From: Actinophytocola sp963825445
GTDB taxonomy: Bacteria > Actinomycetota > Actinomycetes > Mycobacteriales > Pseudonocardiaceae
Direction: 5' to 3'
NCBI GenBank assembly: GCA_963825445.1
Contig: CAWGTM010000009.1
Coordinates: forward strand, 62,001 to 126,000
Length of the DNA stretch: 64,000 bases
Below, in pieces: positions 8,249 through 16,907 of this stretch. The notes beneath the pieces are model-generated. The model was not told where the DNA came from and did not search any database. It saw only the letters and a program-made list of their open reading frames with translations. The position numbers were made by a program, and so were the translations under genes. The first letter of the stretch is position 1; every line of letters starts with the position of its first letter.

Positions 8249-9086
8249 GTGGAAACAGCTGGTGGTGTGGTCCTCGCTGGAGGCCGGTCCACGCGGATGG
8301 GCGCGGCCAAGGCCGGACTGGAGTGGCACGGCTCGACGCTGCTCTACCGCGCCGCCGCGATCATGGCGCGCTCGGTCGACGGGCCGGTGGTCGTGGTCGC
8401 CGCGCCCGGTCAGGAGTTGCCCGACCTGCCGGCCGGGGTGCGAGTGGCCGAGGACCCGGTCGAGGGGCTCGGGCCCATGCAGGGGCTGGCCGTTGGGTTG
8501 GCCGCGCTCGAAACAGACGCCGCGTTCGTGTGCTCCACCGACCTGCCGTTCCTGCACCCCGCCTACGTCCGGAGGGTGTTGCGGGCCCTCACCGACGACG
8601 TCGACGTCGTGCTGCCGGTGGCGAAGGGGTTCCGGCAGCCGCTCGCCGCCGCCTACCAGACCAGGATCGCCGGCCTGGTGGCCGATCTTCTGGCCAAGGG
8701 CAACCAGCGTCCGGGGATGATCTTCAAGCACTGCGCGGTGACCCAGCTGGACGACGACGCCCTCCTGACCCCGGACGTCAGCAAGTACGACCCGCACCTC
8801 GACTCCGTGCTGAACATCAACACCCCGGAGGACTACGCCGAGGCGCGCGACCGCGAGCCGCCCGAGGTCGTGATCGAGCGGTTCGGCGCGTTGGCCAAGG
8901 GCGGCGGACACCGCCCGCGGACCGTCCGGGCGGCGACCATCGGAGCGGCCGCCGAGCTGGCCGGACTGGTGCTCGACCGGCACATCGTCGCCGCGCTGAA
9001 CGGGGATCAGGTGACCAGGGACGGCCGGTTGCCGCTGGTCACCGGGAGACACCGTGGCCTTCCTCTCAGCGGATGCCGGCGGATAA
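8249..9086 (+). CDS. mobA: MobA-MoaD fusion (cofactor nucleotidyltransferase plus sulfur carrier), apparent frameshift
   Basis: Residues 1 to about 200 form a MobA-type nucleotidyltransferase that attaches a nucleotide to molybdopterin: L-A-G-G-R-S-T-R-M-G at 9-18 and S-T-D-L-P-F near 95-100. From about residue 210 (E-R-F-G-A-L-A-K-G-G) the protein continues as a MoaD/ThiS-like ubiquitin fold. As written, the frame runs on past the fold to 9328, 226 bases into the next gene, with nonsense residues. If GGG at 9044-9046 is read as GG, the frame becomes D-T-V-A-F-L-S-A-D-A-G-G-stop, ending at 9086 with the diagnostic C-terminal Gly-Gly of a sulfur carrier. The start is GTG 8249, divergent from the GntR regulator. 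Confidence 0.82.
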
Positions 9087-9087
9087 G

Positions 9088-9096
9088 GCATACAGT
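9088..9096. promoter_or_regulatory. GCATACAGT motif upstream of the AOR gene
   Basis: GCATACAGT lies just after the mobA-moaD stop and 7 bases before the AOR start. Its reverse complement ACTGTATGC recurs at 10944-10952 before the formate dehydrogenase gene. It is a candidate binding site for the GntR-type regulator; single-copy evidence only. Confidence 0.35.
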
Positions 9097-9102
9097 AGAC
9101 AC

Positions 9103-10917
9103 ATGGCGCCAGGTGGATTCTTCGGACAGGCGCTCGTCGTCGACGTGCGCGGCGACCACGCGACGGGCGACAAGCTACGACTCGACGACCAGGTACTGCG
9201 TGCGTATCTGGGCGGCGTCGGCCTGGGCACCTGGCTCATGCACCGACTGGGCCGGCCGCAAGGAGACCCGCTCGCCCCCGAGGCGCCGCTCGCCTTCGTG
9301 TTCTCCTCGCTCGTCGGCACCCCGCTGACCACCAGCGCCAAGTTCGCGGTGGTCGCCAAGTCACCGCTCACCGGCCTGCTCACCGACGCGCTCGCCTCCA
9401 GCCAGTTCGCCATCGCCGGCAAGCTCACGGGCAACGACGCGATCGTCATCCGCGGCCGCGCCGACGAGCTGTCCGTCCTGCTGATCGACGGCGACGGCCC
9501 ACGACTCGAACCGGCCCCCGAGCTGGCGGGGCTGGCCGCCGCCGACGCGGAGACCCAGGTCAGGGAGCGGTTCGGCCGCGGCTGGCGCACGGCGGCCATC
9601 GGTCCGGCCGGCGAACGCGGCGTCCGTTACGCGACCATCAGCCACGACGGCCGCCACGCGGGACGAGGCGGTCTCGGCGCGGTGCTCGGCGCCAAGAACA
9701 TCAAGGCCGTACTCGTGAAGACGGCCACCAAGGTGGACGTCGCCGACCACACCGGCGTGCTCGCGGCGGCGAAGGATCTCCGCAAGCGCAGCTTCGGCCC
9801 GGCCACCGCCAAGTACCGGGAGCTGGGCACGCTCGCGAACCTCCTGGCGTTCAACGCGGTCAGCACGCTGCCCACCCGCAACTTCACGGCCGCCACCTTC
9901 GAGGAGGCGCCACGACTGGCCGCCGAGGAGCTGCACGAACTCCGCGGCGTGGCCCGCAACAGCTGCGCGTCCTGCTCCATCGGCTGCGAGCACATCTACT
10001 CCCGCAAGGGCAGTGATAAGGGCGCTGGCAGTCAGCGCATGGAGTACGAGAACGTCTTCGCGCTCGGGCCCCTGTGCGGGGTGTCCGACCCGGACGACGT
10101 GTTCGCCGCCAGCGCCCGCTGCGACGAACTCGGCATCGACACGATCTCCGCGGGCGGCACGATCGCGTGGGCCATGGAGTGCGTCGAGAAGGGCCTGATC
10201 GACGAGCCCTGGCTGAAGTTCGGCGACGGCGCGGCCCTGCTCAAGGCTCTCGACGCCATCGGCACCCGCGAACCCGGCCTCGGCGAACTGCTCGCCCAGG
10301 GCTCCCGCCGCGCGGCCGAACAGGTGGGACACGGCTCGATCGACTTCGCGCCGCAGGTCAAGGGTCTGGAGCTGCCCGGCTACGAGCCGCGCAGCCTGCA
10401 GTCGATGGCGCTCGGGCTGGCGGTCAACGCGCGGGGTGCCGACCACAACCGGTCCGGCGCGTACGAGGCCGACCTGTCGGGCGATCTCGACCGGTTCGCC
10501 GGCGGCTCACCCCACGTGGCCGCCGCCATCCAGACCGAGGACAAGGCCGCGATCATGGACTCCATGATCCTCTGCAAGTTCCTCCGCGGCGTGTTCGAGG
10601 ACCCGTTCACCGAGTGGGCCCGGCTGCTCGCGCTGGTCACCGGCTGGGACCTCGACGCGGACGAACTGCAGACCACCGCCCGCCGGATCGTGCGCGCGAA
10701 ACGTGCCTTCAACCTGCGTGAAGGCGCGACCGCGGCCGACGACACCCTGCCCGTCCGCATGCTCGAGACACCCCTCGAGCTGGGCTCCGGGCGCACGGCC
10801 ACGCTCACCGCCGACCGGCTTCGAGCGATGGTCTCGGGGTACTACGAGGCACGCGGTTTGGATCAGGACGGCAGAGTGGCACCCGGCGATCTGGCGGATC
10901 TTCTTCTCCAGGCCTAG
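9103..10917 (+). CDS. aor: Aldehyde:ferredoxin oxidoreductase family enzyme (tungsten/molybdenum bis-pterin)
   Basis: A 604-residue AOR-family protein; the family oxidises aldehydes to acids, or the reverse, at a W- or Mo-bispterin with one [4Fe-4S] cluster. The cluster ligands are visible: Cys288, Cys291 and Cys295 (C-A-S-C-S-I-G-C) and a distant Cys491 (I-L-C-K-F-L). The pterin-binding G-R-G-G-L-G-A-V-L-G-A-K-N-I-K-A stretch lies near 185-200. Length matches the family (about 600-620). Start is ATG 9103, 16 bases after the corrected mobA-moaD stop. No dedicated ferredoxin or flavoprotein partner is adjacent, so the electron acceptor is unknown. Such enzymes are mostly from anaerobes, which makes this one notable in an actinomycete. 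Confidence 0.92.
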   Translation: MAPGGFFGQALVVDVRGDHATGDKLRLDDQVLRAYLGGVGLGTWLMHRLGRPQGDPLAPEAPLAFVFSSLVGTPLTTSAKFAVVAKSPLTGLLTDALASSQFAIAGKLTGNDAIVIRGRADELSVLLIDGDGPRLEPAPELAGLAAADAETQVRERFGRGWRTAAIGPAGERGVRYATISHDGRHAGRGGLGAVLGAKNIKAVLVKTATKVDVADHTGVLAAAKDLRKRSFGPATAKYRELGTLANLLAFNAVSTLPTRNFTAATFEEAPRLAAEELHELRGVARNSCASCSIGCEHIYSRKGSDKGAGSQRMEYENVFALGPLCGVSDPDDVFAASARCDELGIDTISAGGTIAWAMECVEKGLIDEPWLKFGDGAALLKALDAIGTREPGLGELLAQGSRRAAEQVGHGSIDFAPQVKGLELPGYEPRSLQSMALGLAVNARGADHNRSGAYEADLSGDLDRFAGGSPHVAAAIQTEDKAAIMDSMILCKFLRGVFEDPFTEWARLLALVTGWDLDADELQTTARRIVRAKRAFNLREGATAADDTLPVRMLETPLELGSGRTATLTADRLRAMVSGYYEARGLDQDGRVAPGDLADLLLQA

Positions 10918-10943
10918 CGTCGGCCTCGACGAGCCGAGCCGTG

Positions 10944-10965
10944 ACTGTATGCTGTATGCAATACC
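10944..10965. promoter_or_regulatory. Tandem TGTATGC repeats before the formate dehydrogenase operon
   Basis: TGTATGC occurs twice head to tail (10946-10952, 10953-10959), overlapped by the palindrome GTAT-GCA-ATAC (10955-10965). It lies 18-39 bases before the FdhA start. Together with the inverted copy at 9088-9096 this looks like a shared operator, plausibly for the GntR-type regulator at 7312-8223. Confidence 0.45.
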
Positions 10966-10982
10966 AGGGAGACGGAGCAACG

Positions 10983-13952
10983 ATGACGACTCTCGAGGAG
11001 CCGGAGACGTCCATCCGGACGGTCACGGCCGAGATCGACGGCCGGTCGGTGACCGTGCCGGAGGGCACCACCATCTACGACGCCGCCCAGCAGGCGGGCG
11101 TGGACATCCCCGTGCTGTGCCACAACGAGCGCTACGACCCGGTGGGCGTGTGCCGCATGTGCGTGGTCGACACCGGTGGCCGCGTGCTGGCCGCCGCGTG
11201 CGTGCGCCCGTGTGACGACGGCATGACCGTGAAGACGGACACCGAGGAGATCCAGCGCCAGCGGGCCACGCTCACCGAGCTGCTGATGTCCGACCAGCCC
11301 GCGCGTGCCGAGGACCCGAAGCAGACCACGACCGGCGACAACCTCCTGCTGGAGCTGGCCGACGGGTTCGACGTGTCGAAGGAGACCACCGAACTGCCGT
11401 GCGGCTCGGGCCGGGGCGTCGACCTGTCGAACCCGGTCATCGCGGTCAACCACGACGCCTGCATTCTCTGCGACCGCTGTGTCCGCGCGTGCGACGACGT
11501 GCAGGGCAACGACGTGATCGGTCGCTCGGGCAAGGGCTACGAGACCCTCATCGCGTTCGACCTGAACGACCCGATGGGCCAGTCGTCCTGCGTCACGTGT
11601 GGTGAGTGCGTGCAGGCCTGCCCGACCGGCGCCCTGACCAACAAGTCGATCAACAACATCCCCATCCAGCCGCGCGAGAAGCTCGACGCGGTGGACAGCG
11701 TCTGCCCGTACTGCGGCGTCGGCTGCGCGCTCACCTACTACGTGGACCGCAAGCGTGGCGCCATCGCGTTCGCCGACGGCCGCGACCAGCCGGGCTCGAA
11801 GAGCAGGCTGTGCGTGAAGGGCCGCTACGGCTGGGACTACGCGGCCTCGCCGCAGCGCCTGACCATGCCGCTCATCCGCATCGACTCGGCCTACCCGAAG
11901 GGCGCGCTGTCGGCCGACGTCCGAGGTGACAGCAAGGAAGAGAACGACCGCGGCCGGGTCGAGGGCGGCAACCGCAGCGGTGGCGGCCGTGAGAAGAAGA
12001 AGGGCCGCGACGGTCGTCGCAAGCCCGGCGGGCTGGTCGACTACGACGAGGTCATGCCGTACTTCCGGGAGGCCACCTGGGAAGAGGCGCTCGACCTCAT
12101 CGCCAGCAGGCTCAAGGAGATCCACGCGAAGGGCGGGCCGGGCGCCATCGCGGGCTTCGGCTCGGCGAAGTGCTCGAACGAGGAGGCCTACCTCTTCCAG
12201 AAGCTGATCCGTACCGGCTTCGGCACGAACAACATCGACCACTGCACCCGGCTCTGCCACGCGTCGTCGGTGGCCGCGCTGTTCGAGGGTGTCGGCTCGG
12301 GCGCGGTGTCGACCACCTACAGCGATGTCGCCAACGCCGACGTCGTCATCATCACCGGCTCGAACCCGACCGCCAACCACCCGGTCGCCAGCTCGTTCTT
12401 CAAGCAGGCCCGCCGCAAGGGCACCAAGATCATCTACGTGGACCCACGCGCCAGCACGGTGGCCGAGCACGCCGACTACCACTGCCAGGTGAAGCCCGGC
12501 ACCGATGTCGCGTTCTACAACGCGATCATGCACGAGGTGATCCGGCTCGGCCTGATCGACCGCGAGTTCATCGCCGCCCGGGTCTCGAACTTCGAGGAAC
12601 TGGCCCGCACGGTCGCCGACTACCCGCCGGAGCGTGCCGCGCAGATCACCGGTGTGGACGCCGATCTCATCCGTGAGGTCGCGAAGGTGTGGGGCGAGGG
12701 CAACGCCGGTGTCATCTACTGGGGCATGGGAATCTCCCAGCACACCACCGGAACCGACAACGCGCGCTGCCTGATCGCGTTGTGCTCGATCACCGCCAAC
12801 GTCGGTCGCCCGGGTACCGGGCTGCATCCGCTGCGCGGACAGAACAACGTGCAGGGCGCCTCGGACGCGGGCCTGATCCCGATGTTCTACCCCGACTACC
12901 AGGGCGTGGACCAGGAGGCGACCCGCAAGCGGTTCGAGGAGGCCTGGGGTACCGAGCTGGACCCCAACCGCGGCCTGACGGTCACCGAGATCATCGGGTC
13001 GGTGCTCAAGCCCGACGGCGTGCGTGGCATGTACATGTTGGGGGAGAACCCGTTCCTGTCCGACCCCAACATCAACAAGGTCCGCAAGGCGCTCGGCGCA
13101 CTGGACTTCCTGGTGGTGCAGGACATCTTCCTCACCGAGACCGCGGAGTTCGCCGACGTGATCCTGCCCGCCTCCTCCTATCTGGAGAAGGACGGCAGCT
13201 ACACCAACACCGACCGCCGGGTGCAGCTCGGCCGCAAGGTGATGGACCCGCCGGGCCAGGCGCGGGTGGACTGGGAGATCGTCCAGGCCATCGCGCAGCG
13301 GATCGGGTTGGACTGGAACTACGCCTCGCCGAGCGAGATCTTCGACGAGATGGTCGCGCTCATGCCGTCGTACGCCAACCTCAAGCACGACAACCTCGGC
13401 CTTTCCGGGAAGCTGTACCCGAACGCCGACCCGGAGAACTCCGACGGGACGGTCGTGTTGTTCGACGAGCGGTTCAACACCGACGACGGGCTCGCGCACC
13501 TCGTGCCCGCGCAGTGGTTGCCCGCCAGGGAACTGCCGGACGCGGAGTACCCGCTGGTGCTCAACACCGGCCGTCTGCTCGAACACTGGCACACCGGCTC
13601 GATGACCCGTCGCTCGTTCGCGCTCGACACGATCTCGCCGATCGCCGAGGTGTACATGCACCCGAAGGACGCGGCCGATCGCGGCCTCGCCCACGGCGAA
13701 CTGGTCCGGGCGCGATCCCGGCGCGGCTCGATCGAGCTGCAGGTGCGGATCTCGCACCGCGAGCAACTGGGCAACTGCTTCATCCCGTTCCACTTCCGGG
13801 AGGCGGCGGCCAACCTGCTGACCATCGACGAGATCGACCCGGTCGGCAAGATCCCCGAGTTCAAGTTCTGTGCCATCCAGGTCGAGGCGCTCGGCGCCGC
13901 GCACACGGAGGGCGCCACAACTGCGACAACTCCACTGGGAGCCCACGAATGA
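10983..13952 (+). CDS. fdhA: NAD-dependent formate dehydrogenase, catalytic subunit
   Basis: A 989-residue molybdo/tungsto-enzyme that oxidises formate to CO2. Order: NuoG-like [2Fe-2S] domain (first ligand Cys46), [4Fe-4S] ferredoxin clusters (C-I-L-C-D-R-C and C-V-T-C-G-E-C), catalytic-domain [4Fe-4S] ligands from Cys241 (C-P-Y-C-G-V-G-C), then the bis-MGD domains and C-terminal cap. The Mo/W ligand is Cys425 followed by His426 (T-R-L-C-H); it is cysteine, not selenocysteine. Residues about 314-350 are an unusual Arg/Lys/Gly-rich linker. Start is ATG 10983 behind GGGAGACGGAG. The stop overlaps the NuoEF gene by ATGA, so the subunits are made together. No fdhD sulfurtransferase gene is in the window. 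Confidence 0.94.
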   Translation: MTTLEEPETSIRTVTAEIDGRSVTVPEGTTIYDAAQQAGVDIPVLCHNERYDPVGVCRMCVVDTGGRVLAAACVRPCDDGMTVKTDTEEIQRQRATLTELLMSDQPARAEDPKQTTTGDNLLLELADGFDVSKETTELPCGSGRGVDLSNPVIAVNHDACILCDRCVRACDDVQGNDVIGRSGKGYETLIAFDLNDPMGQSSCVTCGECVQACPTGALTNKSINNIPIQPREKLDAVDSVCPYCGVGCALTYYVDRKRGAIAFADGRDQPGSKSRLCVKGRYGWDYAASPQRLTMPLIRIDSAYPKGALSADVRGDSKEENDRGRVEGGNRSGGGREKKKGRDGRRKPGGLVDYDEVMPYFREATWEEALDLIASRLKEIHAKGGPGAIAGFGSAKCSNEEAYLFQKLIRTGFGTNNIDHCTRLCHASSVAALFEGVGSGAVSTTYSDVANADVVIITGSNPTANHPVASSFFKQARRKGTKIIYVDPRASTVAEHADYHCQVKPGTDVAFYNAIMHEVIRLGLIDREFIAARVSNFEELARTVADYPPERAAQITGVDADLIREVAKVWGEGNAGVIYWGMGISQHTTGTDNARCLIALCSITANVGRPGTGLHPLRGQNNVQGASDAGLIPMFYPDYQGVDQEATRKRFEEAWGTELDPNRGLTVTEIIGSVLKPDGVRGMYMLGENPFLSDPNINKVRKALGALDFLVVQDIFLTETAEFADVILPASSYLEKDGSYTNTDRRVQLGRKVMDPPGQARVDWEIVQAIAQRIGLDWNYASPSEIFDEMVALMPSYANLKHDNLGLSGKLYPNADPENSDGTVVLFDERFNTDDGLAHLVPAQWLPARELPDAEYPLVLNTGRLLEHWHTGSMTRRSFALDTISPIAEVYMHPKDAADRGLAHGELVRARSRRGSIELQVRISHREQLGNCFIPFHFREAAANLLTIDEIDPVGKIPEFKFCAIQVEALGAAHTEGATTATTPLGAHE

Positions 13953-15691
13953 CCCTGAGTTCCGAGCGGGCTGCGAACGTCGCCGCCCGCCGTGTGCCCG
14001 GTGTGGAGGGACGGGCCGGCAAGTTTCCCGGTCCGTCGCTGATCCCCGCGCTCAACGCGATCCAGGCGCGGTTGGGCTGGCTGCCGCGGGAGGAGCTGGA
14101 GCAGCTCGCGCGCGACGTGAAGCGGCCGCGCTACGAGATCGAGGGCCTCGTCTCGTTCTACCCGCACTTCCGCACCACGCCGCCGGTGAAGGTCGCGCTG
14201 CACGTCTGCCACGACCTGTCGTGCTGGCTGCGCGGCGGCGACGAACGGATCGCGGCGGTGAAGGAGAAGTACGGCGAGGACACCGACGTCGAGCTGGTCG
14301 AGGTGTCCTGCCTCGGGCGCTGCGACGTCGCTCCGGCGGTGGACGTGAACGAGCACCCGGCGCCGGTGTCCGATGTGGACGTCCTGGTCACCGAGGCCCG
14401 CGGCAAGGGGGTCGGCGAGGCCGTCGCGAACCGGCGGACCGAGCCGTGGCCCAACGACCCCTACTCCGGTGGTTCCGGGGTCGGCGAGCGGTACGCGTCG
14501 CTGCGGGCGCTGCTCGCCGGTGACCTGAGCGCGTCCGACGTGGTCGCCACGCTGTCGGACTCCGGGCTGCGCGGCATGGGCGGCGCCGGCTTCCCCACTG
14601 GCAAGAAGTGGGACCTGGTGGCGGCCGCCGAGCCCGACTCCGTCAAGTACGCGATCTGCAACGCCGACGAGTCCGAGCCCGGCACGTTCAAGGACCGCCA
14701 GATCCTGGCCGACCAGCCGCACCTGGTGCTCGAAGGGCTGTTGCTCGGCATGGCCGTGGTCGGCGCCGAGCAGGGTTACGTGTTCATCCGCCACGAGTAC
14801 GGTCCCGAGGAACGGGTGCTGGCGGCCGAGATCGAGGCGCTGCGCGACGCGGGGGTCATCGGCCCGGACGCGTGCGGCAGCGGCCGACGGCTCGACCTCG
14901 AGATCTTCGTCTCGCCCGGCGGCTACATCCTCGGTGAGGAAACGGCGCTGCTGGAGTGCATGGAGGGCCACCGCGGCGAACCACGCAACAAGCCGCCGTT
15001 CCCCGGCAACTACGGCCTGCACGGGCGGCCGACGCTGATCAACTCGGTGGAGACGTTCGCGGACGTGCCGGTGATCCTGCAGCGTGGCGCCGAGTGGTGG
15101 GGCGCCCAGGGTCTCGGCGACTCGGTCGGCTGGAAGTTCTTCGCGGTGTCCGGGCACGTGGCGAACCCGGGTGTGTACTGCGTTCCCATGGGCACCACCG
15201 TTCGCGCGTTGATCGACCTGGCCGGCGGGGTCGAGGGCGGCGCTTCGATCGGTGCCGTGCAGCCGGGTGGCGCGTCGTCGAACTTCATCGGGCCCGACAA
15301 GCTGGACCTGGCGCTCGACTTCGGCACGCTCGCCGAGGCGGGCACCATGCTCGGTTCCGGCGCGTTGGTCGTGCTCAAGGAGGGCACCGACCTGTTGGCC
15401 GCCGCCACGAACGTGCTCCGGTTCTTCCGCAACGAGTCCTGCGGCAAGTGCGTGCCCTGCCGGGTAGGGTCCACGAAGGCGCACACGCTGCTGGAGGGCA
15501 AGTCCACGGTGGACGACGGGGAGCGGGCGCAGGTCGTGCGGCTGGAGGAAGCGATGCGCAAGACGTCGATCTGCGGGCTGGGGCAGGTCGCGCTCGGTCC
15601 GGTGATCTCGGTGCTCGGCCTGGACAAGGGTGGGGCCGCCGCCCGGCCGCAACCGCGTCCGAACGGCTCGGCGGAGCAGCCGAATCCTTGA
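13949..15691 (+). CDS. fdhB: NuoE-NuoF fusion: NADH-oxidising (diaphorase) subunit of formate dehydrogenase
   Basis: A 580-residue fusion. Residues about 1-160 are a NuoE-like thioredoxin-fold [2Fe-2S] domain (H-V-C-H-D-L-S-C, then V-S-C-L-G-R-C). Residues about 185-565 are NuoF-like: R-G-M-G-G-A-G-F-P-T-G (FMN), G-G-Y-I-L-G-E-E-T-A-L (NAD), and S-C-G-K-C-V-P-C (4Fe-4S, with a later I-C-G-L). It passes electrons between formate dehydrogenase and NAD+. It is ATGA-coupled to fdhA and overlaps the TTG start of moeA at 15688. The tail from about residue 560 is Ala/Pro/Arg-rich and probably disordered. It could also serve the neighbouring AOR, which has no redox partner gene; that is speculation. 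Confidence 0.93.
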   Translation: MTLSSERAANVAARRVPGVEGRAGKFPGPSLIPALNAIQARLGWLPREELEQLARDVKRPRYEIEGLVSFYPHFRTTPPVKVALHVCHDLSCWLRGGDERIAAVKEKYGEDTDVELVEVSCLGRCDVAPAVDVNEHPAPVSDVDVLVTEARGKGVGEAVANRRTEPWPNDPYSGGSGVGERYASLRALLAGDLSASDVVATLSDSGLRGMGGAGFPTGKKWDLVAAAEPDSVKYAICNADESEPGTFKDRQILADQPHLVLEGLLLGMAVVGAEQGYVFIRHEYGPEERVLAAEIEALRDAGVIGPDACGSGRRLDLEIFVSPGGYILGEETALLECMEGHRGEPRNKPPFPGNYGLHGRPTLINSVETFADVPVILQRGAEWWGAQGLGDSVGWKFFAVSGHVANPGVYCVPMGTTVRALIDLAGGVEGGASIGAVQPGGASSNFIGPDKLDLALDFGTLAEAGTMLGSGALVVLKEGTDLLAAATNVLRFFRNESCGKCVPCRVGSTKAHTLLEGKSTVDDGERAQVVRLEEAMRKTSICGLGQVALGPVISVLGLDKGGAAARPQPRPNGSAEQPNP

Positions 15692-16907
15692 CATACAAGG
15701 AGTTCTTCACCGCCCGTACTGTCACCGAGGCTCTCGCGGGATTCCGGCCGGCTCACCGGACGGCCGTCGAGGACGTGCCGCTGTCGGCCGCCCTGCATCG
15801 GGTGCCGGCTTCCGATGTGGTGTCTCCGGCGGCTCTGCCCGGCTTCGTGAAGTCCACTGTGGATGGTTACGCCGTGCGAGCGGCCGACACCTACGGCGCG
15901 TCCGAGGGGCTGCCGTCCTATCTGGACCTGCTCGGTGCCGTGCGGATGGGGGCGGCTCCCGAGGTCGCCGTGCGGCCTGGTGGATGCGTGGCCATGCCGA
16001 CCGGGGGCGTGCTTCCTGACGGCGCGGACGCGGTGGTGATGGTCGAGTACACGGCCGAGACCATGCCCGGCACCATCGAGGTCACCCGCCCGGTCGCTCC
16101 CGGCGGTGGGCTGGTGCGGGCCGACGAGGACGTCGCGGCAGGCGCGCCGCTCGTGCCCGCCGGCCGACCGTTGCGGGCGCCCGATCTCGGCCTGCTGGCC
16201 GCCGCCGGGGTCACGTCGGTGGCCGTGCACGCGCGGCCCCGGGTGGCGATCATCTCCACGGGCGACGAGGTCGTCCCGCCGTCCACTGTGGACCTCACGC
16301 CGGACAGGTGCGTGACGCGACCGCCTCCGCGCTGGCCGGACTGGTGCTCGACGCGGGCGGTGACCCGGTCATCGCGGGGATCGTGGGCGACGAGCCGGGA
16401 GTGTTGAAGGACAGGCTCACCGACGTGCTGACGACAGCCGACCTCGTGGTCGTCTCGGCCGGATCGTCGGTCGGCGCGCGGGACGAGACCGCGGGTGCGG
16501 TCGCCGCCGTCGGATCGGTGTGGTGCCACGGGCTCGCCATCAAACCCGGCAAGCCCACGCTGCTGGCCGACTGCGGTGGCATCCCGTTGATCGGGCTGCC
16601 CGGCAACCCGCTGTCCGCGCTGGTGGTGTTCGGCCAGGTCGGCGTTCCGTTGCTGTGGCGGCTTTCCGGGTGCGAGACGCCGCCGCCGCTGCCGGGCACG
16701 CGCGCCCGGCTGTCGCGGGATCTGGCGTCGGCCGCCGGACGGCTCGACGTGGTCCAGGTCCAACTGCGTGACGGGGTGGCCGAGCCGGTGTTCGGCCCGT
16801 CGGCGCTGCTGTCCGTGCTCACCCGCGCCGACGGCTACCTGGTGGTGCCCGAACCGGCTACCGGCCTCGACGCGGGTACCGAGGTCCATGTGACGCTGTA
16901 CCGATGA
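15688..16907 (+). pseudogene. moeA: MoeA-type molybdenum insertase, split by an apparent frameshift
   Basis: MoeA inserts molybdate or tungstate into adenylylated molybdopterin. The first part starts at TTG 15688, overlapping the fdhB stop, and reads K-S-T-V-D-G-Y-A-V-R-A near residue 55 and I-S-T-G-D-E-V near 190. At 16302-16303 (GG) the frame breaks; with one extra G it continues as T-P-G-Q-V-R-D-A-T-A-S-A-L and on through V-S-A-G-S-S-V-G-A-R-D, G-L-P-G-N-P-L-S-A-L and a normal C-terminus at 16907. As written, frame one stops at 16407 and the second part is open from 16308. Either a homopolymer base-call error or a recent mutation. The next MoeA overlaps its end by ATGA. Confidence 0.85.

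Noticed and set aside
12243..12257. Possible selenocysteine in formate dehydrogenase
   Set aside because: The active-site codon at 12255-12257 is TGC (Cys), not TGA.
10914..13946. 1010-codon minus-strand frame opposite fdhA
   Set aside because: Compositional shadow; low-complexity Arg/Val/His text and no ribosome site.
13319..15694. 791-codon minus-strand frame opposite fdhA/fdhB
   Set aside because: Same reason; the NuoE-NuoF fusion on the plus strand is unambiguous.
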